A stretch of 64,000 bases of DNA from Saccharopolyspora dendranthemae (GCF_007829955.1 NZ_VIWX01000002.1:1302001-1366000), one strand, 5' to 3'; positions 1-9,093 are shown, counted from the first letter of the stretch. Notes: generated by a model not told the origin, from the letters alone. Translations and numbers: made by a program.

Positions 1-1
1 G

Positions 2-550
2 CACGTCAAGCACGCGTTCGGCATCCCGGCCTCCCGCCGGGAGACCACCCGGATCGAGACCCTGACCCGCCCGGTGCCGACGGTTCCCGAGACGCTGGAC
101 GGCGACGCGCTGCTCAACCGGTTGCGCGGCTCCGGCCTCCAGCTGGCGGTCGTCGTCGACGAGTACGGCGGAACGGCCGGCATCGTGAGCCTCGAAGACG
201 TGGTCGAGGAGATCATCGGCGACGTCCGCGACGAGCACGACCGGCAGGAGATCTCCGCCGTGCGCCGGCTCAGCGAGGACTCGTGGCTGATCTCGGGCCT
301 GCTGCGCCCGGACGAGCTCTCCGAGGCGACCGGATTCACCATGCCCGAAGGCGACTACGAGACGGTCGCCGGTCTGATGCTGTGGCGGCTGGGCCGCATC
401 CCGTCGGTGGACGACCGGCTCGACGTGGACGGGTGGCGGCTGACCGTCATGCGCATGGACAAGCACCGCATCGCGGAGCTGCGCCTCAACAAGCAGCCCG
501 CGCTCGCGGACGCGGACGCGGATGCCGACGCGGTGGAGGCGACCCGATGA
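2..550 (+). CDS. CNNM/CorC-type CBS-domain membrane protein, 3' part only
   Basis: This is the C-terminal part of a hemolysin-C/CNNM family protein; the membrane half lies before the window. What is visible is the end of a CBS pair (DEYGGTAGIVSLEDVVEEIIG, a classic CBS2 ending) followed by a CorC_HlyC domain (about 80 residues, GDYETVAGLMLWRLGRIP). It ends in a run rich in Asp and Ala (ADADADADA). Family members are thought to move or sense Mg2+/Co2+ or other ions at the membrane; the substrate here is unknown. The stop overlaps the start of the next family member (ATGA), so the two are translationally coupled and may form a heteromeric pair. Confidence 0.9.
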   Translation, partial: HVKHAFGIPASRRETTRIETLTRPVPTVPETLDGDALLNRLRGSGLQLAVVVDEYGGTAGIVSLEDVVEEIIGDVRDEHDRQEISAVRRLSEDSWLISGLLRPDELSEATGFTMPEGDYETVAGLMLWRLGRIPSVDDRLDVDGWRLTVMRMDKHRIAELRLNKQPALADADADADAVEATR

Positions 551-1587
551 ACGACTCCTTCGCACTGCTGCTCGGTGTTCTCCTGCTGATGCTCAACGCC
601 CTGTTCGTGGGCGCGGAGTTCTCCCTGCTGTCCTCCCGCCGCGACCGGCTCGAAGCGCTGCTGGCCCAGGGTGTGGGCCGGGCGCGGACGGTCATCAAGG
701 CGAGCCAGGAAGGGTCGCTGATGCTCACCAGCGCGCAGCTGGGCATCACGCTGTGCTCGCTGGGGCTGGGCCGCCTGGGCGAGCCCGCTGTCGCGCACAC
801 CCTGGAGGGGCCGTTCAGCGCGCTGGGCATCCCGGCGGCCGCGACGCACGCGGTGGCGTTCACGATCGCGCTGGCGATCGTGGTGGTGCTGCACGTGCTG
901 GTCGGCGAGATGGTGCCGAAGAACCTCGCTCTCGCCGAGCCGGAGCGCATGGCGCTGTGGCTGGTACCGCCGCTGGTCGGGTTCGTGCAGTTGGCGCGCC
1001 CGTTCATCGCGCTGTTCAACATGATGGCCAACGCGGTGCTCAAGCTGCTGCGGGTCGAGCCGAAGGAGGAGCTGGAGACCGCCTACACCTCGGCCGAACT
1101 GGCGGAGCTGCTGGTGGAATCGCGGCGCGAGGGGCTGCTGGAGCACTCCGAGCACCGCAGGCTCGCCCAGACCCTGTCGTCGGTGGAGCACACGGTGGCC
1201 GACGTCCTGGTGCCGTTGCCCGAGGTCACGACCCTGCCGGGCAATCCCACGCTGGGCGATGTGGAGCGGCTGGTGGCCAACACCGGGTTCTCCCGCTTCC
1301 CGGTTCGCGGCGATGACGGCAGACTGCTCGGATACCTGCACGTCAAGGACGTGCTCGACCAGGCGGGCGAGGCTCCGGAGACGCCCATCGCCGATGCGCG
1401 CCGACGTGAGCTGCCGACCGTCCCGGTCACGGCTCGCCTCCACGAGGCGATGGCGTCGCTGCGCCGGGCGGGCGGGCACCTCGCTGCGGCGGTCGACTCC
1501 AGCGGAGCGGCCGTCGGGGTCGTCGCGCTGGAGGATCTCGTCGAGGAGTACGTGGGCACGGTCCGCGACGCCACGCACGTCCGCTGA
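547..1587 (+). CDS. CNNM/hemolysin-like CBS-domain membrane protein
   Basis: A 346-residue paralogue of the preceding gene. Residues 1 to about 190 form the DUF21/CNNM transmembrane domain, with hydrophobic segments at about 5-25, 60-80, 100-125 and 135-160. Residues about 205-340 form a CBS pair ending in a GVVALEDLVEEYVG motif. Unlike its neighbour it stops right after the CBS pair and has no CorC_HlyC domain. The start is the ATG inside the ATGA overlap; a longer frame runs upstream but is out of frame with the real upstream gene. The role is inferred to be ion transport or sensing together with its partner. Confidence 0.9.
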   Translation: MNDSFALLLGVLLLMLNALFVGAEFSLLSSRRDRLEALLAQGVGRARTVIKASQEGSLMLTSAQLGITLCSLGLGRLGEPAVAHTLEGPFSALGIPAAATHAVAFTIALAIVVVLHVLVGEMVPKNLALAEPERMALWLVPPLVGFVQLARPFIALFNMMANAVLKLLRVEPKEELETAYTSAELAELLVESRREGLLEHSEHRRLAQTLSSVEHTVADVLVPLPEVTTLPGNPTLGDVERLVANTGFSRFPVRGDDGRLLGYLHVKDVLDQAGEAPETPIADARRRELPTVPVTARLHEAMASLRRAGGHLAAAVDSSGAAVGVVALEDLVEEYVGTVRDATHVR

Positions 1588-1605
1588 CGTTTCCGACGCA
1601 CCGAG

Positions 1606-1641
1606 CCAACTGGGCGAGCGCCGCGGTGCTCGCCCAGTTGG
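1606..1641 (+). terminator. Hairpin terminator after the CBS pair
   Basis: Perfect 14-bp stem, CCAACTGGGCGAGC with its complement, and an 8-nt loop, starting 19 nt after the stop codon. There is no T-tract, as is common for actinobacterial hairpin terminators. Confidence 0.6.
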
Positions 1642-1765
1642 ACCAACTTCACGAGAAACCCCAGCCGCAGCGATTCGGACGAACAGCCTCAGGATCCCGT
1701 TTTCCCAGTTCGTTCCGGGTGTGCCCCGAATGAGGCCGAGCAACCTCGCTGGGTAGTGTCATCGC

Positions 1766-3478
1766 GTGCGAGATGATCAGCTCTCGCCGTCCCACGCGGA
1801 CAACTCTTCTTCGGGCCGCGTGATCGGCGGCCGCTACCGGCTGGACCGCACCATCGGCAAGGGTGGGATGGGCTACGTCTGGTCCGGGACCGACGAGGTC
1901 CTGGAGCGCCCCGTCGCGGTCAAAGAACTCCACCTGCCGGCCAACGTCCCCGAAGACGAAGCCGCCGATCTGCGGGAGCGGGCCCTGCGCGAAGCGCGGG
2001 CGATGGCCACCCTCAGCCACCCGAACACGGTGATGCTCTACGACGTGGCCCGCGAGGACGACAGGCCCTTCGTGGTCATGGAACTGGTTCCGGGGCAAAG
2101 CCTCTCGACGATCCTGAAACGCCACCGGGCGCTCAACCACTACCAGCTGGCCGTGATGATGGACGGGGTGGCGGCGGCGCTGGACGCCGCGCACCAGGTC
2201 GGCATCGTCCACCGCGACGTCAAACCCGGCAACGTGCTGCTCGGTCCGCGCGGCAAGGTCAAGCTGGCCGACTTCGGCCTCTCCCGCAACACCGCCGAGA
2301 AGAGCATGACCCGCTCGGAGGTGCTGCTGGGAACTCCCGTCTACCTGCCGCCCGAGATCGCCCGCCGCGGAACGCTGGGTGCCAGCGCCGACCTGTGGAG
2401 CCTGGGCGCCACCCTCTACTCGGCCGCTGAGGGTCACCCGCCGTACGACAAGACCTCCGATCCGCTGATCACCATCAGCTCGATCGTGCACGGGCCGCTC
2501 CCCCGCCACCACCAGACGGGTCCCGTCGGCGAGGTCCTCGGCGGCCTGCTGGTGAAGGACCCGGCACGGCGGATGCCGCTGGTCGAGGTGCGGCGAAGGC
2601 TTCACGAGCTGGTCAAGGCAGCGGGCGAGGAGCCGTTCGAGCCGCTCCTGGACCCCAACGCCCCCGCGCTGACCGAGCGGATCCGTCCCCTCCCGCGTCC
2701 TCCGGCGGTGTTCCCGCAGGGGCCGACGGGCCACAACACCCACCAGCGCCAGTCGATCCCGCGGGTGACGCCGACGCCTCCCTCGAACCCGCGCCCCCTG
2801 GCCGGGGTCTCGCGGGCGCAGCCGTGGATCCCGCCGCAGCAGATGCGCTCGGCCCAGCCGCACCTTCCCGCGCGGTCCGGCTCGTGGCACGGGCAACCCG
2901 GTCCCCCGCACGCCGAGCCCGCGACGACGCGGTCCACCAAGCAGACCCGGATCGTCCTCACCGCGGGCGCGGTGACGCTGGTGCTGGTGGCAGGTGCGGC
3001 GGTGTTCGGGTTCCTCGCCGCGAAGGAACCGGGCGACGACCCCTCGACGATCGTCGGGAGCAGCCCGTTCGGCAGCGCGTACCAGGCGTTGCAGGCCGAG
3101 GCGGCCGGTTCGGTGGGGCGGAAGATCACCGAAGGCACGAGCGACGGCACCCGGTTCGCCGGTCCCCTGATGGCCGGGGACGTGCTGCGATTCGACGACG
3201 TGGACTTCGGCACCGCCTCGGCGAACGCGCTGTCCGTGCGCTTGCGCACCGCGGTCCCGGAATCGGCGCACGCCACGATGACCATGCGGATGACCAGCCC
3301 CAACGGGGAGAAGGTCGGCGAGATCGACCTGGTCGGTCTCGGCCGCGGCGGATCGTGGCAGACGGTGCGGGTCAAGCTCAGCCGAGACCTCACCGGCACG
3401 CACAGCGTCTACCTCGTGGTCAGCGCGGACATCGGCGGCGAGGCGCTACAGCTGGATTGGGTCAGGTTCCACCGCTGA
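1766..3478 (+). CDS. Membrane Ser/Thr protein kinase, PknB-like catalytic domain
   Basis: A 570-residue eukaryotic-type kinase. Residues 24-290 carry all key motifs: glycine loop GKGGMG (31-36), catalytic Lys53 in VAVKE, HRDVKPGN (149-156), DFG (169-171) and an activation loop with Thr/Ser. A Pro-rich linker follows, then one membrane helix (about 394-418) and an extracellular domain of about 150 residues without PASTA repeats. The outer part resembles a beta-sandwich (LRFDDVDFGT... VYLVVSADIGGEALQLDWVRF), perhaps carbohydrate-binding; that is inference. The start is GTG, preceded by TAGTGT six bases upstream, so it may be leaderless. GarA, a typical kinase substrate in related genera, is encoded about 12 kb away. 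Confidence 0.92.
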   Translation: MRDDQLSPSHADNSSSGRVIGGRYRLDRTIGKGGMGYVWSGTDEVLERPVAVKELHLPANVPEDEAADLRERALREARAMATLSHPNTVMLYDVAREDDRPFVVMELVPGQSLSTILKRHRALNHYQLAVMMDGVAAALDAAHQVGIVHRDVKPGNVLLGPRGKVKLADFGLSRNTAEKSMTRSEVLLGTPVYLPPEIARRGTLGASADLWSLGATLYSAAEGHPPYDKTSDPLITISSIVHGPLPRHHQTGPVGEVLGGLLVKDPARRMPLVEVRRRLHELVKAAGEEPFEPLLDPNAPALTERIRPLPRPPAVFPQGPTGHNTHQRQSIPRVTPTPPSNPRPLAGVSRAQPWIPPQQMRSAQPHLPARSGSWHGQPGPPHAEPATTRSTKQTRIVLTAGAVTLVLVAGAAVFGFLAAKEPGDDPSTIVGSSPFGSAYQALQAEAAGSVGRKITEGTSDGTRFAGPLMAGDVLRFDDVDFGTASANALSVRLRTAVPESAHATMTMRMTSPNGEKVGEIDLVGLGRGGSWQTVRVKLSRDLTGTHSVYLVVSADIGGEALQLDWVRFHR

Positions 3479-3504
3479 CCCGCCGGAAGATATCCTGACC
3501 AGCG

Positions 3505-4383
3505 ATGTTGGTGTTGACCGAACAGGAGTGGCGGGAGCGGCGAGACGCCCACCGCGAGCGGGTGGCGGAGTGGACCTCCCCGCACCGGCAGCGGCAGCAC
3601 CAGCACCGCAAGCACCCGGTGCTGGACTTCCTGTTCACCTACTACTCGTTCCGCCCGGCCCGCTTGGAGCGCTGGCAGCCCGGTGTCGACGTGGCGTTGG
3701 TCAACGGGCAGGAGTTCCTGTCCCGCAAGGGTTTCACCGAGACCCCGCACGGCGTCGCCCTGGACCCGGCGGCGCTGACCGACAAGCGGCGCGGCTCGGC
3801 GGAGTTCATCCTCGGACTGCTCAGCGCGACCGCCTCCCGCCCGGCCCGGCTGGGCTGCTTCGGGCTGCACGAGTGGGCGATGGTCTACCGCACCGAGCCC
3901 GGCGACGTGCGGCACAGCGGGTGGCCGTTGCGGCTGGGCCACGCCGGCACCGACGAGGTCGTGAAATCGATGCCGATCAGCTGCACCCACCACGACGCGT
4001 TCCGGTTCTTCACCCCGGAAGCGCGCCCGCTCAACGAGCTCCAGCCCGCGCGGGACGATCAGGTCGAGCTGGAACAACCGGGCTGCCTGCACGCGAACAT
4101 GGACCTGTTCAAGTGGGCCTACAAGCTCGACCCCTTCGTCCCCGGCGAGCTGATCGCGGACTGCTTCGACCTGGCGGCCCGGGTTCGTGAACTGGACATG
4201 CGCGCCAGCCCCTACGACCTCGGGGAGCTGGGCTACGAGCCGGTGCCGATCGAGACCCCGCAGGGCCGCGCCGAGTACGTCCGCTACCAGCGCGAGTTCG
4301 CCGACGAGGCCGCAGCGTTGCGCGAGCGGCTGATCCAGACCTGCCGGGACGTCCTCAGCTGGGGCGCTCGGCAGGTCGCGTGA
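3505..4383 (+). CDS. Conserved actinobacterial protein, often labelled 3-methyladenine DNA glycosylase
   Basis: A 292-residue soluble protein with a conserved start (LTEQEWRERRDAHRERV), then HPVLDFLFTYYSFRPARLERW and a C-terminal part with SCTHHDAFRFF and ARPLNELQP. Homologues in actinomycetes are, as I recall, commonly annotated as 3-methyladenine DNA glycosylase. I see no helix-hairpin-helix or catalytic motif that proves this, so the function should be treated as unknown. The ATG follows TATCCT by eight bases, which would fit a leaderless mRNA. The 3' end overlaps the convergent exporter gene by 29 bp. Confidence 0.8.
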   Translation: MLVLTEQEWRERRDAHRERVAEWTSPHRQRQHQHRKHPVLDFLFTYYSFRPARLERWQPGVDVALVNGQEFLSRKGFTETPHGVALDPAALTDKRRGSAEFILGLLSATASRPARLGCFGLHEWAMVYRTEPGDVRHSGWPLRLGHAGTDEVVKSMPISCTHHDAFRFFTPEARPLNELQPARDDQVELEQPGCLHANMDLFKWAYKLDPFVPGELIADCFDLAARVRELDMRASPYDLGELGYEPVPIETPQGRAEYVRYQREFADEAAALRERLIQTCRDVLSWGARQVA

Positions 4384-5572
4384 CCTCGGGTTCGACGCGG
4401 CGGCGGGCCAGCACGGCGAACACCACGACGGCCGACACCGACAGCGCGCCCATCACCACGCCCATCGGCACCGCGGTGTTCGAGCCCGCGATGCCGACCA
4501 GCGGGGAGACCAGCCCGCCGATCATGAACTGCAGCACGCCGAGCAGCGCCGAGGCGCTCCCGGCTGTCTCGCGGTGCCCGGACAGGGCGAGGGCGGTGGC
4601 GTTCGGGAACACCAGGCCGATGCTGGCCACGGTCACGAACAGGGCGGCCAGCAGCGGGACCAGCCCCAGTCCCAGCACCGTCGAGACCGCCACGGAGATG
4701 CCGCCGAGCGCGTTGCAGCCGAGACCGATCGCCAGCAGTCGTCGCGAGTCGACCTTGCCGACCAGCAGACCGTTGACCTGACCCATCGTGACGATGCCGA
4801 TCGAGTTCACGCCGAAGACGACGCTGAACATCTGCGGTGACAGGTGGTGGACGTTCTGCAGCACGAACGACGACCCGGAGATGTAGGCGAACATCGCGGC
4901 GAAGGCCAGCGACGCCGACAGCGCGAAGCCCACGAACAGGCGGTCACGCAGCAGAACGCCGAAGGTCCGCAGCGTCTGCGGGAGGTTCCCCGGTCGTCGG
5001 TACTCGCGCGGCAAGGTTTCCGGCAGCGCGAGCACGGCCGCGATCAACAGCGCGGCGCCGATCGCGCAGAGCGTGACGAACACCCCGCGCCACGAGGTGA
5101 ACCGCAGCAGCTGTCCGCCCAGCACCGGAGCGAGCACCGGAACCACGCCGTTGACCAGCATCAGCAGGGAGAAGAACTTCGCCAGCGCGACTCCGGAGAA
5201 CAGGTCGCGCACCACCGCTCGGGCGATGACGATGCCCGCCGCTCCGCCGAAGCCCTGCACGAACCGCAGCGCGGCCAGCGCGTAGGCCGACGGTGCCAGC
5301 GCGCAGGCCAGCGAGGCGAGCGCGAACACGACCACACCGATCAGCATCGGCCGACGACGACCGTGCGCGTCCGACAGCGGGCCCATCACCAACTGCCCCA
5401 GCGCGAGGCCGATCGTGCAGGCCATCAGCGACAGCTGCACCTGGGAGGGACCCGCGTGCAGTTCGCCGGAGATCGCCGGGAGCGCCGGCAGGTACATGTC
5501 CATCGACAGCGGCCCGAAGGCCGACATCCCACCGAGGATCAGCGCGTACTTCAGCCGCGACCGCTCAGCCAT
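4355..5572 (-). CDS. Bcr/CflA-family drug-resistance MFS exporter
   Basis: A 405-residue major facilitator with about 12 hydrophobic helices. The Bcr/CflA signature is at the N-terminus (MSAFGPLSMDMYLPALPAI), with the MFS loop 2-3 motif GPLSDAHGRRRPMLIG after helix 2. Members export chloramphenicol, bicyclomycin or other small molecules; the substrate here is unknown. I chose the start giving MAERSRLK because GAGGTGGG lies directly before it; a 13-residue longer form is possible. It sits downstream of the acyl-CoA ligase with an 87-bp gap and ends inside the convergent gene. Confidence 0.92.
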   Translation of the reverse strand: MAERSRLKYALILGGMSAFGPLSMDMYLPALPAISGELHAGPSQVQLSLMACTIGLALGQLVMGPLSDAHGRRRPMLIGVVVFALASLACALAPSAYALAALRFVQGFGGAAGIVIARAVVRDLFSGVALAKFFSLLMLVNGVVPVLAPVLGGQLLRFTSWRGVFVTLCAIGAALLIAAVLALPETLPREYRRPGNLPQTLRTFGVLLRDRLFVGFALSASLAFAAMFAYISGSSFVLQNVHHLSPQMFSVVFGVNSIGIVTMGQVNGLLVGKVDSRRLLAIGLGCNALGGISVAVSTVLGLGLVPLLAALFVTVASIGLVFPNATALALSGHRETAGSASALLGVLQFMIGGLVSPLVGIAGSNTAVPMGVVMGALSVSAVVVFAVLARRRVEPEVTRPAERPS

Positions 5573-5659
5573 CCCACCTCGATCGTTCGCACCGCAAAGA
5601 ACTCCTGCCACCGTAGCCGCAGTGCCGTTGCCGCTCCGAACCGAGGACGGTCCAGGCGC

Positions 5660-7159
5660 TCAGCGGCCCCAGAGAGGCCCCTGCCAGCCGGAGGTGCCGC
5701 GCAGCTCGCGCTTGAGGAGCTTCCCACCGGGGTTGCGCGGGAGCGGCTGCTCGCGCAGCTGCAGGAACTGCGGGATCTTGAAGTCAGCCAGGTGATCTTC
5801 GAGGTGCGCCAGCAGCCGCCCCGGCTCGAATGCCTCGTCGGCGACGATGACCGCGCCGACCTTCTCCCCCATGACGTCGTCCGGGACTCCGACGACCGCC
5901 GCCTCCACCACACCGGGTGCGGCCGCCAGCGCGTTCTCGACCTCGACGGAGTAGACGTTCTCGCCACCGCGGTTGATCACGTCCTTCGCGCGGTCGGCGA
6001 TGTGGACCAGCCCGCTCTCGTCGACGCGGGCGAGATCGCCGGTGCGCAGCCAGCCGTCGACGAACGTCGACGCGGTGGCTTCCGGCTTGTTCCAGTAGCC
6101 GGCCACCACGTTGGGGCCCCGGATCAGCAGTTCGCCAACGCCGGTGCCGGGGTCGGGCTCGTGCACGGCGACGTCGACCACCGGCGCCGGGAAGCCGACC
6201 GAGTCGGCGTGCTCGACGGACAGCTCGTGCGGCAGGAAGGTGGAGATCGAGGAGGTCTCGGTCAATCCGAAGCTGTTGCCCACCCGCGCGTTCGGGAACG
6301 CGGCCTTGATCCGCTCGACCAGCGCCGGGGCCATCGGGGCACCGCCGTAGGAGACGTGCTCGACCGAGGACGTGTCGCACTCCTCGAAGTCCGGCTGCTT
6401 GAGCGCCAGCGCGTAGATCGCCGGGACCGTGGTGAACAGGTTGATGCGCTCGTCGGCGATGATCCGCAGGAACTCCCGCACGTCGAACTTCGGCATCACC
6501 ACGGTCGCGCCGCCGTAGGAGAGCTGCAGCAGCAGCTGCGTGTTGCACCCGGTGACGTGGAACAGCGGCACGGAGACGAGATTGCGCGTCCGCCAGCCCG
6601 TTCCGGCGTCGATGCCCTTGACCCGGCACACGTTCTCCACGTTGGACAGGAAGTTCTCGTGGGTGGTCATCGCGCCCTTGGGGCGACCCGTGGTGCCGCT
6701 GGTGTAGAAGATGGCGGCGACCTCGTCGGGCCTGAGGTCGTCGACGGCCAGCGGTTCGCCGTCCGGGAGCGGCCGGCTCGGGCGGAAGGTGAACGACGCG
6801 CCGGAGTCGGCGAGCACGTAATCCACCTCGGGCTGCGCGAAGCGGGTGTTCACCGGGACTGCGATCGCCCCAGCCAGCTGCGTGCCCAGGAACGCCAGCA
6901 CCCAGTCGACCCCGGCGGGCAGCAGGTTGGCGACCCGGTCACCGCGGGAGATCCCGGCTTCCCGCAGACCACCGGCGACGCGGGCTGAACGCCGCCACAG
7001 CTCGCGGTAGGTCAGCCGGTCGCCGCCCACCTCCACCAGCGCCTCGCGATCGCCGAAGCGCTCGACCGACTCCCGCAGCATCTGCACCAGCGAGTCGGCC
7101 AGCCCCGTGTAGTGGGCGACACCCCGCTCGTCCCGCACGATCCCGGACCTGTCGAACAT
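5660..7159 (-). CDS. AMP-forming acyl-CoA ligase (fatty-acid-CoA ligase type)
   Basis: A 499-residue ANL-superfamily enzyme that activates a carboxylic acid as acyl-AMP and then acyl-CoA. The phosphate-binding loop TSGTTGRPKG is at 153-162; later come FGLTETSS, a WLRTGDLAR motif and the C-terminal lysine region GGKLLKRELR. The substrate is not predictable; a medium- or long-chain acid is likely. GGGGAGG lies six bases before the ATG. A Crp-like palindrome sits 24 bases upstream of the start. The gene follows the metal transporter operon but has its own control signal, so it is probably a separate unit. Confidence 0.9.
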   Translation of the reverse strand: MFDRSGIVRDERGVAHYTGLADSLVQMLRESVERFGDREALVEVGGDRLTYRELWRRSARVAGGLREAGISRGDRVANLLPAGVDWVLAFLGTQLAGAIAVPVNTRFAQPEVDYVLADSGASFTFRPSRPLPDGEPLAVDDLRPDEVAAIFYTSGTTGRPKGAMTTHENFLSNVENVCRVKGIDAGTGWRTRNLVSVPLFHVTGCNTQLLLQLSYGGATVVMPKFDVREFLRIIADERINLFTTVPAIYALALKQPDFEECDTSSVEHVSYGGAPMAPALVERIKAAFPNARVGNSFGLTETSSISTFLPHELSVEHADSVGFPAPVVDVAVHEPDPGTGVGELLIRGPNVVAGYWNKPEATASTFVDGWLRTGDLARVDESGLVHIADRAKDVINRGGENVYSVEVENALAAAPGVVEAAVVGVPDDVMGEKVGAVIVADEAFEPGRLLAHLEDHLADFKIPQFLQLREQPLPRNPGGKLLKRELRGTSGWQGPLWGR

Positions 7160-7182
7160 CGCCTGACCTCCCCGCTGAAAGG

Positions 7183-7199
7183 ACCGTGATCACGGTCAC
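7183..7199. promoter_or_regulatory. Crp-like palindrome upstream of acyl-CoA ligase
   Basis: A perfect 14-bp palindrome ACCGTGATCACGGT overlaps GTGATCACGGTCAC, which fits the GTGA-N6-TCAC Crp/Fnr-family consensus exactly. It lies between cbiO and the ligase start and could control the ligase by cAMP receptor protein. No binding evidence. Confidence 0.45.
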
Positions 7200-7225
7200 T
7201 CCCCGGATGGCGGGGGTCAAGCCGG

Positions 7226-7993
7226 TCACGGCACCCGGAACCCGAACGGCAGTTCCAGCCGGTGCTGGGCCAGCAGCTCCTCGTCGGCCAGCAGCTCGGC
7301 CGTGGGGCCGTCGGCGACCACCCGGCCGTCGTCGATGATCACGCTGCGCGGGCACAGCTGCAGCGCGTAGGGCAGGTCGTGGGTGACCATCAGGGTCGTC
7401 CCGCCCACGGCGAGCAGGACCTCGGCGAGCTCGCGGCGCGCGACCGGCTCCAGGTTCGCGGAGGGCTCGTCGAGCACGAGCAGCTCGGGACGGCACGCGA
7501 GCACCGCCGCGAGCGCGACGCGCTTGCGCTGACCGCCGGAGAGCCGCAGCGGGGAGCGCTGCGCGTGCTCGGTCATGCCGACGGCCTCGAGCGCCTCCTG
7601 AACGCGCTGGTCGAGCTCGCTTCCCCGCACGCCGAAGTTGGCCGGGCCGAACGCGACGTCCTCCCGGACCGTCGGCATGAACAACTGGTCGTCCGGGTCC
7701 TGGAAGACCAGGCCGACGCGACGCCGGATCTCCTTGAGGTTCTTGCTGGAAACCGCGAGGCCACCGACGGTGAGCCGTCCGGACGCGGGACGCAGCACGC
7801 CGTTGAGGTGCAGCGTCAGGGTCGTCTTGCCTGCCCCGTTGGGCCCCAGCACGGCGACCCGCTCGCCCGGCTCGACCCGCAGGTCGACGCCCCGCAGCGC
7901 GCGGTGACCGTCCGGGTAGGCGTGCACCAGACCGGAGATCTCCAACGCGGGCGCGGTCAGCGCCTCGCGGGGTCCGGCACGCTGCTCGGTCAC
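7226..7993 (-). CDS. cbiO: ECF cobalt/nickel transporter ATP-binding protein CbiO
   Basis: A 255-residue ABC ATPase. Walker A is GPNGAGKTT (50-58), then a Q-loop region (RRRVGLVFQDPDDQLF, typical of energy-coupling-factor ATPases), signature LSGGQRKR and Walker B LLVLDEP. It powers the CbiMQO importer. The GTG start overlaps the stop of cbiQ (GTGA); a frame 25 codons longer lies wholly inside cbiQ and is unlikely. It is the last gene of a four-gene run and the only ATPase, so it probably works as a homodimer. Confidence 0.92.
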   Translation of the reverse strand: MTEQRAGPREALTAPALEISGLVHAYPDGHRALRGVDLRVEPGERVAVLGPNGAGKTTLTLHLNGVLRPASGRLTVGGLAVSSKNLKEIRRRVGLVFQDPDDQLFMPTVREDVAFGPANFGVRGSELDQRVQEALEAVGMTEHAQRSPLRLSGGQRKRVALAAVLACRPELLVLDEPSANLEPVARRELAEVLLAVGGTTLMVTHDLPYALQLCPRSVIIDDGRVVADGPTAELLADEELLAQHRLELPFGFRVP

Positions 7994-8757
7994 GCGGTCC
8001 ACAACGCCACCCCCAGTACGACGGCCGCGGCCGCGGGCGCGGCCAGCCCCATGCTCCAGGTCTTCCACGAAGTCCGGCGGGCCGGGTCGACCTCGGGCAT
8101 CTCACCGCTCCACCCGCGCGAGAGCATCGCGAGGTGCACCCGCTCACCGCGCTCGTAGGAGCGGATGAACAGGCTGCCGACACCACGAGCGGTGGCGCCC
8201 ACCTGCCACAGGAACCTCGGGTCGTGCCCCCGGGAGATCCGCGCGACCCGCATCCGGCCCGCTTCGGCGACGATCACCTCGGCGTAGCGCAGCATCAGGG
8301 TGATGATCGTGATCACCAGCGCCGGCGCGCGCAGCCGTTGCAGGCCGAGCACGATCTCGCGCGGCGCGGTCGTCGCCGCCAGCAGCAGCGAGGTCCCCAG
8401 GCCCAGCGTGCCCTTGACCATGATGTTGAACCCGGCGAGCAACCCCTCGGTCGACAGCGCGATCCCGGCGACCTCGGTGCTCGGGCCCCCTGCGGTGAAC
8501 GGCAGCAGCAGCGCCAGCACCACGAACGGCACCTCGATCAGCAGACGCGTCACCAGCCAGCGCGGCGGGATGCGCGCGACGCTCGCGAGCGCGGCCAGCA
8601 GCAGCGCGTAGCCGCCGAAGGCCCAGAAGATCTCGCGCGGTGTGGCCACCACGCACAGCACCAGCAGGAACGCCGCGGTGATCTTCACCTGCGGGTCGAG
8701 CCGGTGCAGCGCCGTGTCACCGGGCAGGTGCAGGGCGTCGGCGTGCCCGGCGCCCAC
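7990..8757 (-). CDS. cbiQ: ECF transporter transmembrane protein CbiQ
   Basis: A 255-residue membrane protein with four to six hydrophobic segments and the EcfT coupling motifs ISRGHDPR and AMLSRGWSG (A-R-G-type helices that contact the ATPase). It is the T-component of a cobalt or nickel importer. It starts directly after the PDGLE gene stop and overlaps cbiO by four bases. An N-terminal HADALHLPGDTALHRLDPQVK matches the family start, so the GTG is likely correct. Confidence 0.92.
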   Translation of the reverse strand: MGAGHADALHLPGDTALHRLDPQVKITAAFLLVLCVVATPREIFWAFGGYALLLAALASVARIPPRWLVTRLLIEVPFVVLALLLPFTAGGPSTEVAGIALSTEGLLAGFNIMVKGTLGLGTSLLLAATTAPREIVLGLQRLRAPALVITIITLMLRYAEVIVAEAGRMRVARISRGHDPRFLWQVGATARGVGSLFIRSYERGERVHLAMLSRGWSGEMPEVDPARRTSWKTWSMGLAAPAAAAVVLGVALWTA

Positions 8758-9093
8758 CTACGCGTCCTCGGACCCGGACCGGCGGCGCAGCCCCCAGAAC
8801 AGGCCACCGGCCGCGGCGAGCGTGACCACGGCACCGATGATCCCTGCGACGCCGGTGAAGCGGTCGTCACCGCCGACGGTGTAGTCGGCCAGCGGGCCGT
8901 CCGACAGCGCGTGGTCACCCGCGTGCTGGGCGATGCAGCGGCCCTCCAGCGACTCGCCGCCTCCGGTCTCCACGACCGCGCAACCGCGCTGGGTGACGGC
9001 GTCCAGACCGTCGGGGTCGGAGTCCGCGAAGTAGGCGACGCCGCCGGCCACGACGAGCACGACCAGGGCGAAGATCAGCAGAAATCGCTTCAT
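8758..9093 (-). CDS. PDGLE-domain (CbiN/NikN-like) membrane protein
   Basis: 111 residues: an N-terminal membrane helix, an extracellular loop and a second helix near the C-terminus (VAGIIGAVVTLAAAGGLFWGL), with the family motif as DPDGLDAV. Such proteins accompany CbiM/NikM and are needed for metal loading. The loop here carries two Cys (RGCAVVE, GRCIAQ) that could form a disulfide; I do not know this as a general feature. The ATG overlaps the cbiM stop (ATGA). Confidence 0.88.
   Translation of the reverse strand: MKRFLLIFALVVLVVAGGVAYFADSDPDGLDAVTQRGCAVVETGGGESLEGRCIAQHAGDHALSDGPLADYTVGGDDRFTGVAGIIGAVVTLAAAGGLFWGLRRRSGSEDA

Noticed and set aside
355..1743. Long minus-strand open frame over the CBS-protein genes
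   Set aside because: Arg/Gln/His-rich translation without any domain, antisense to a clear CNNM gene; such shadow frames are common in GC-rich DNA.
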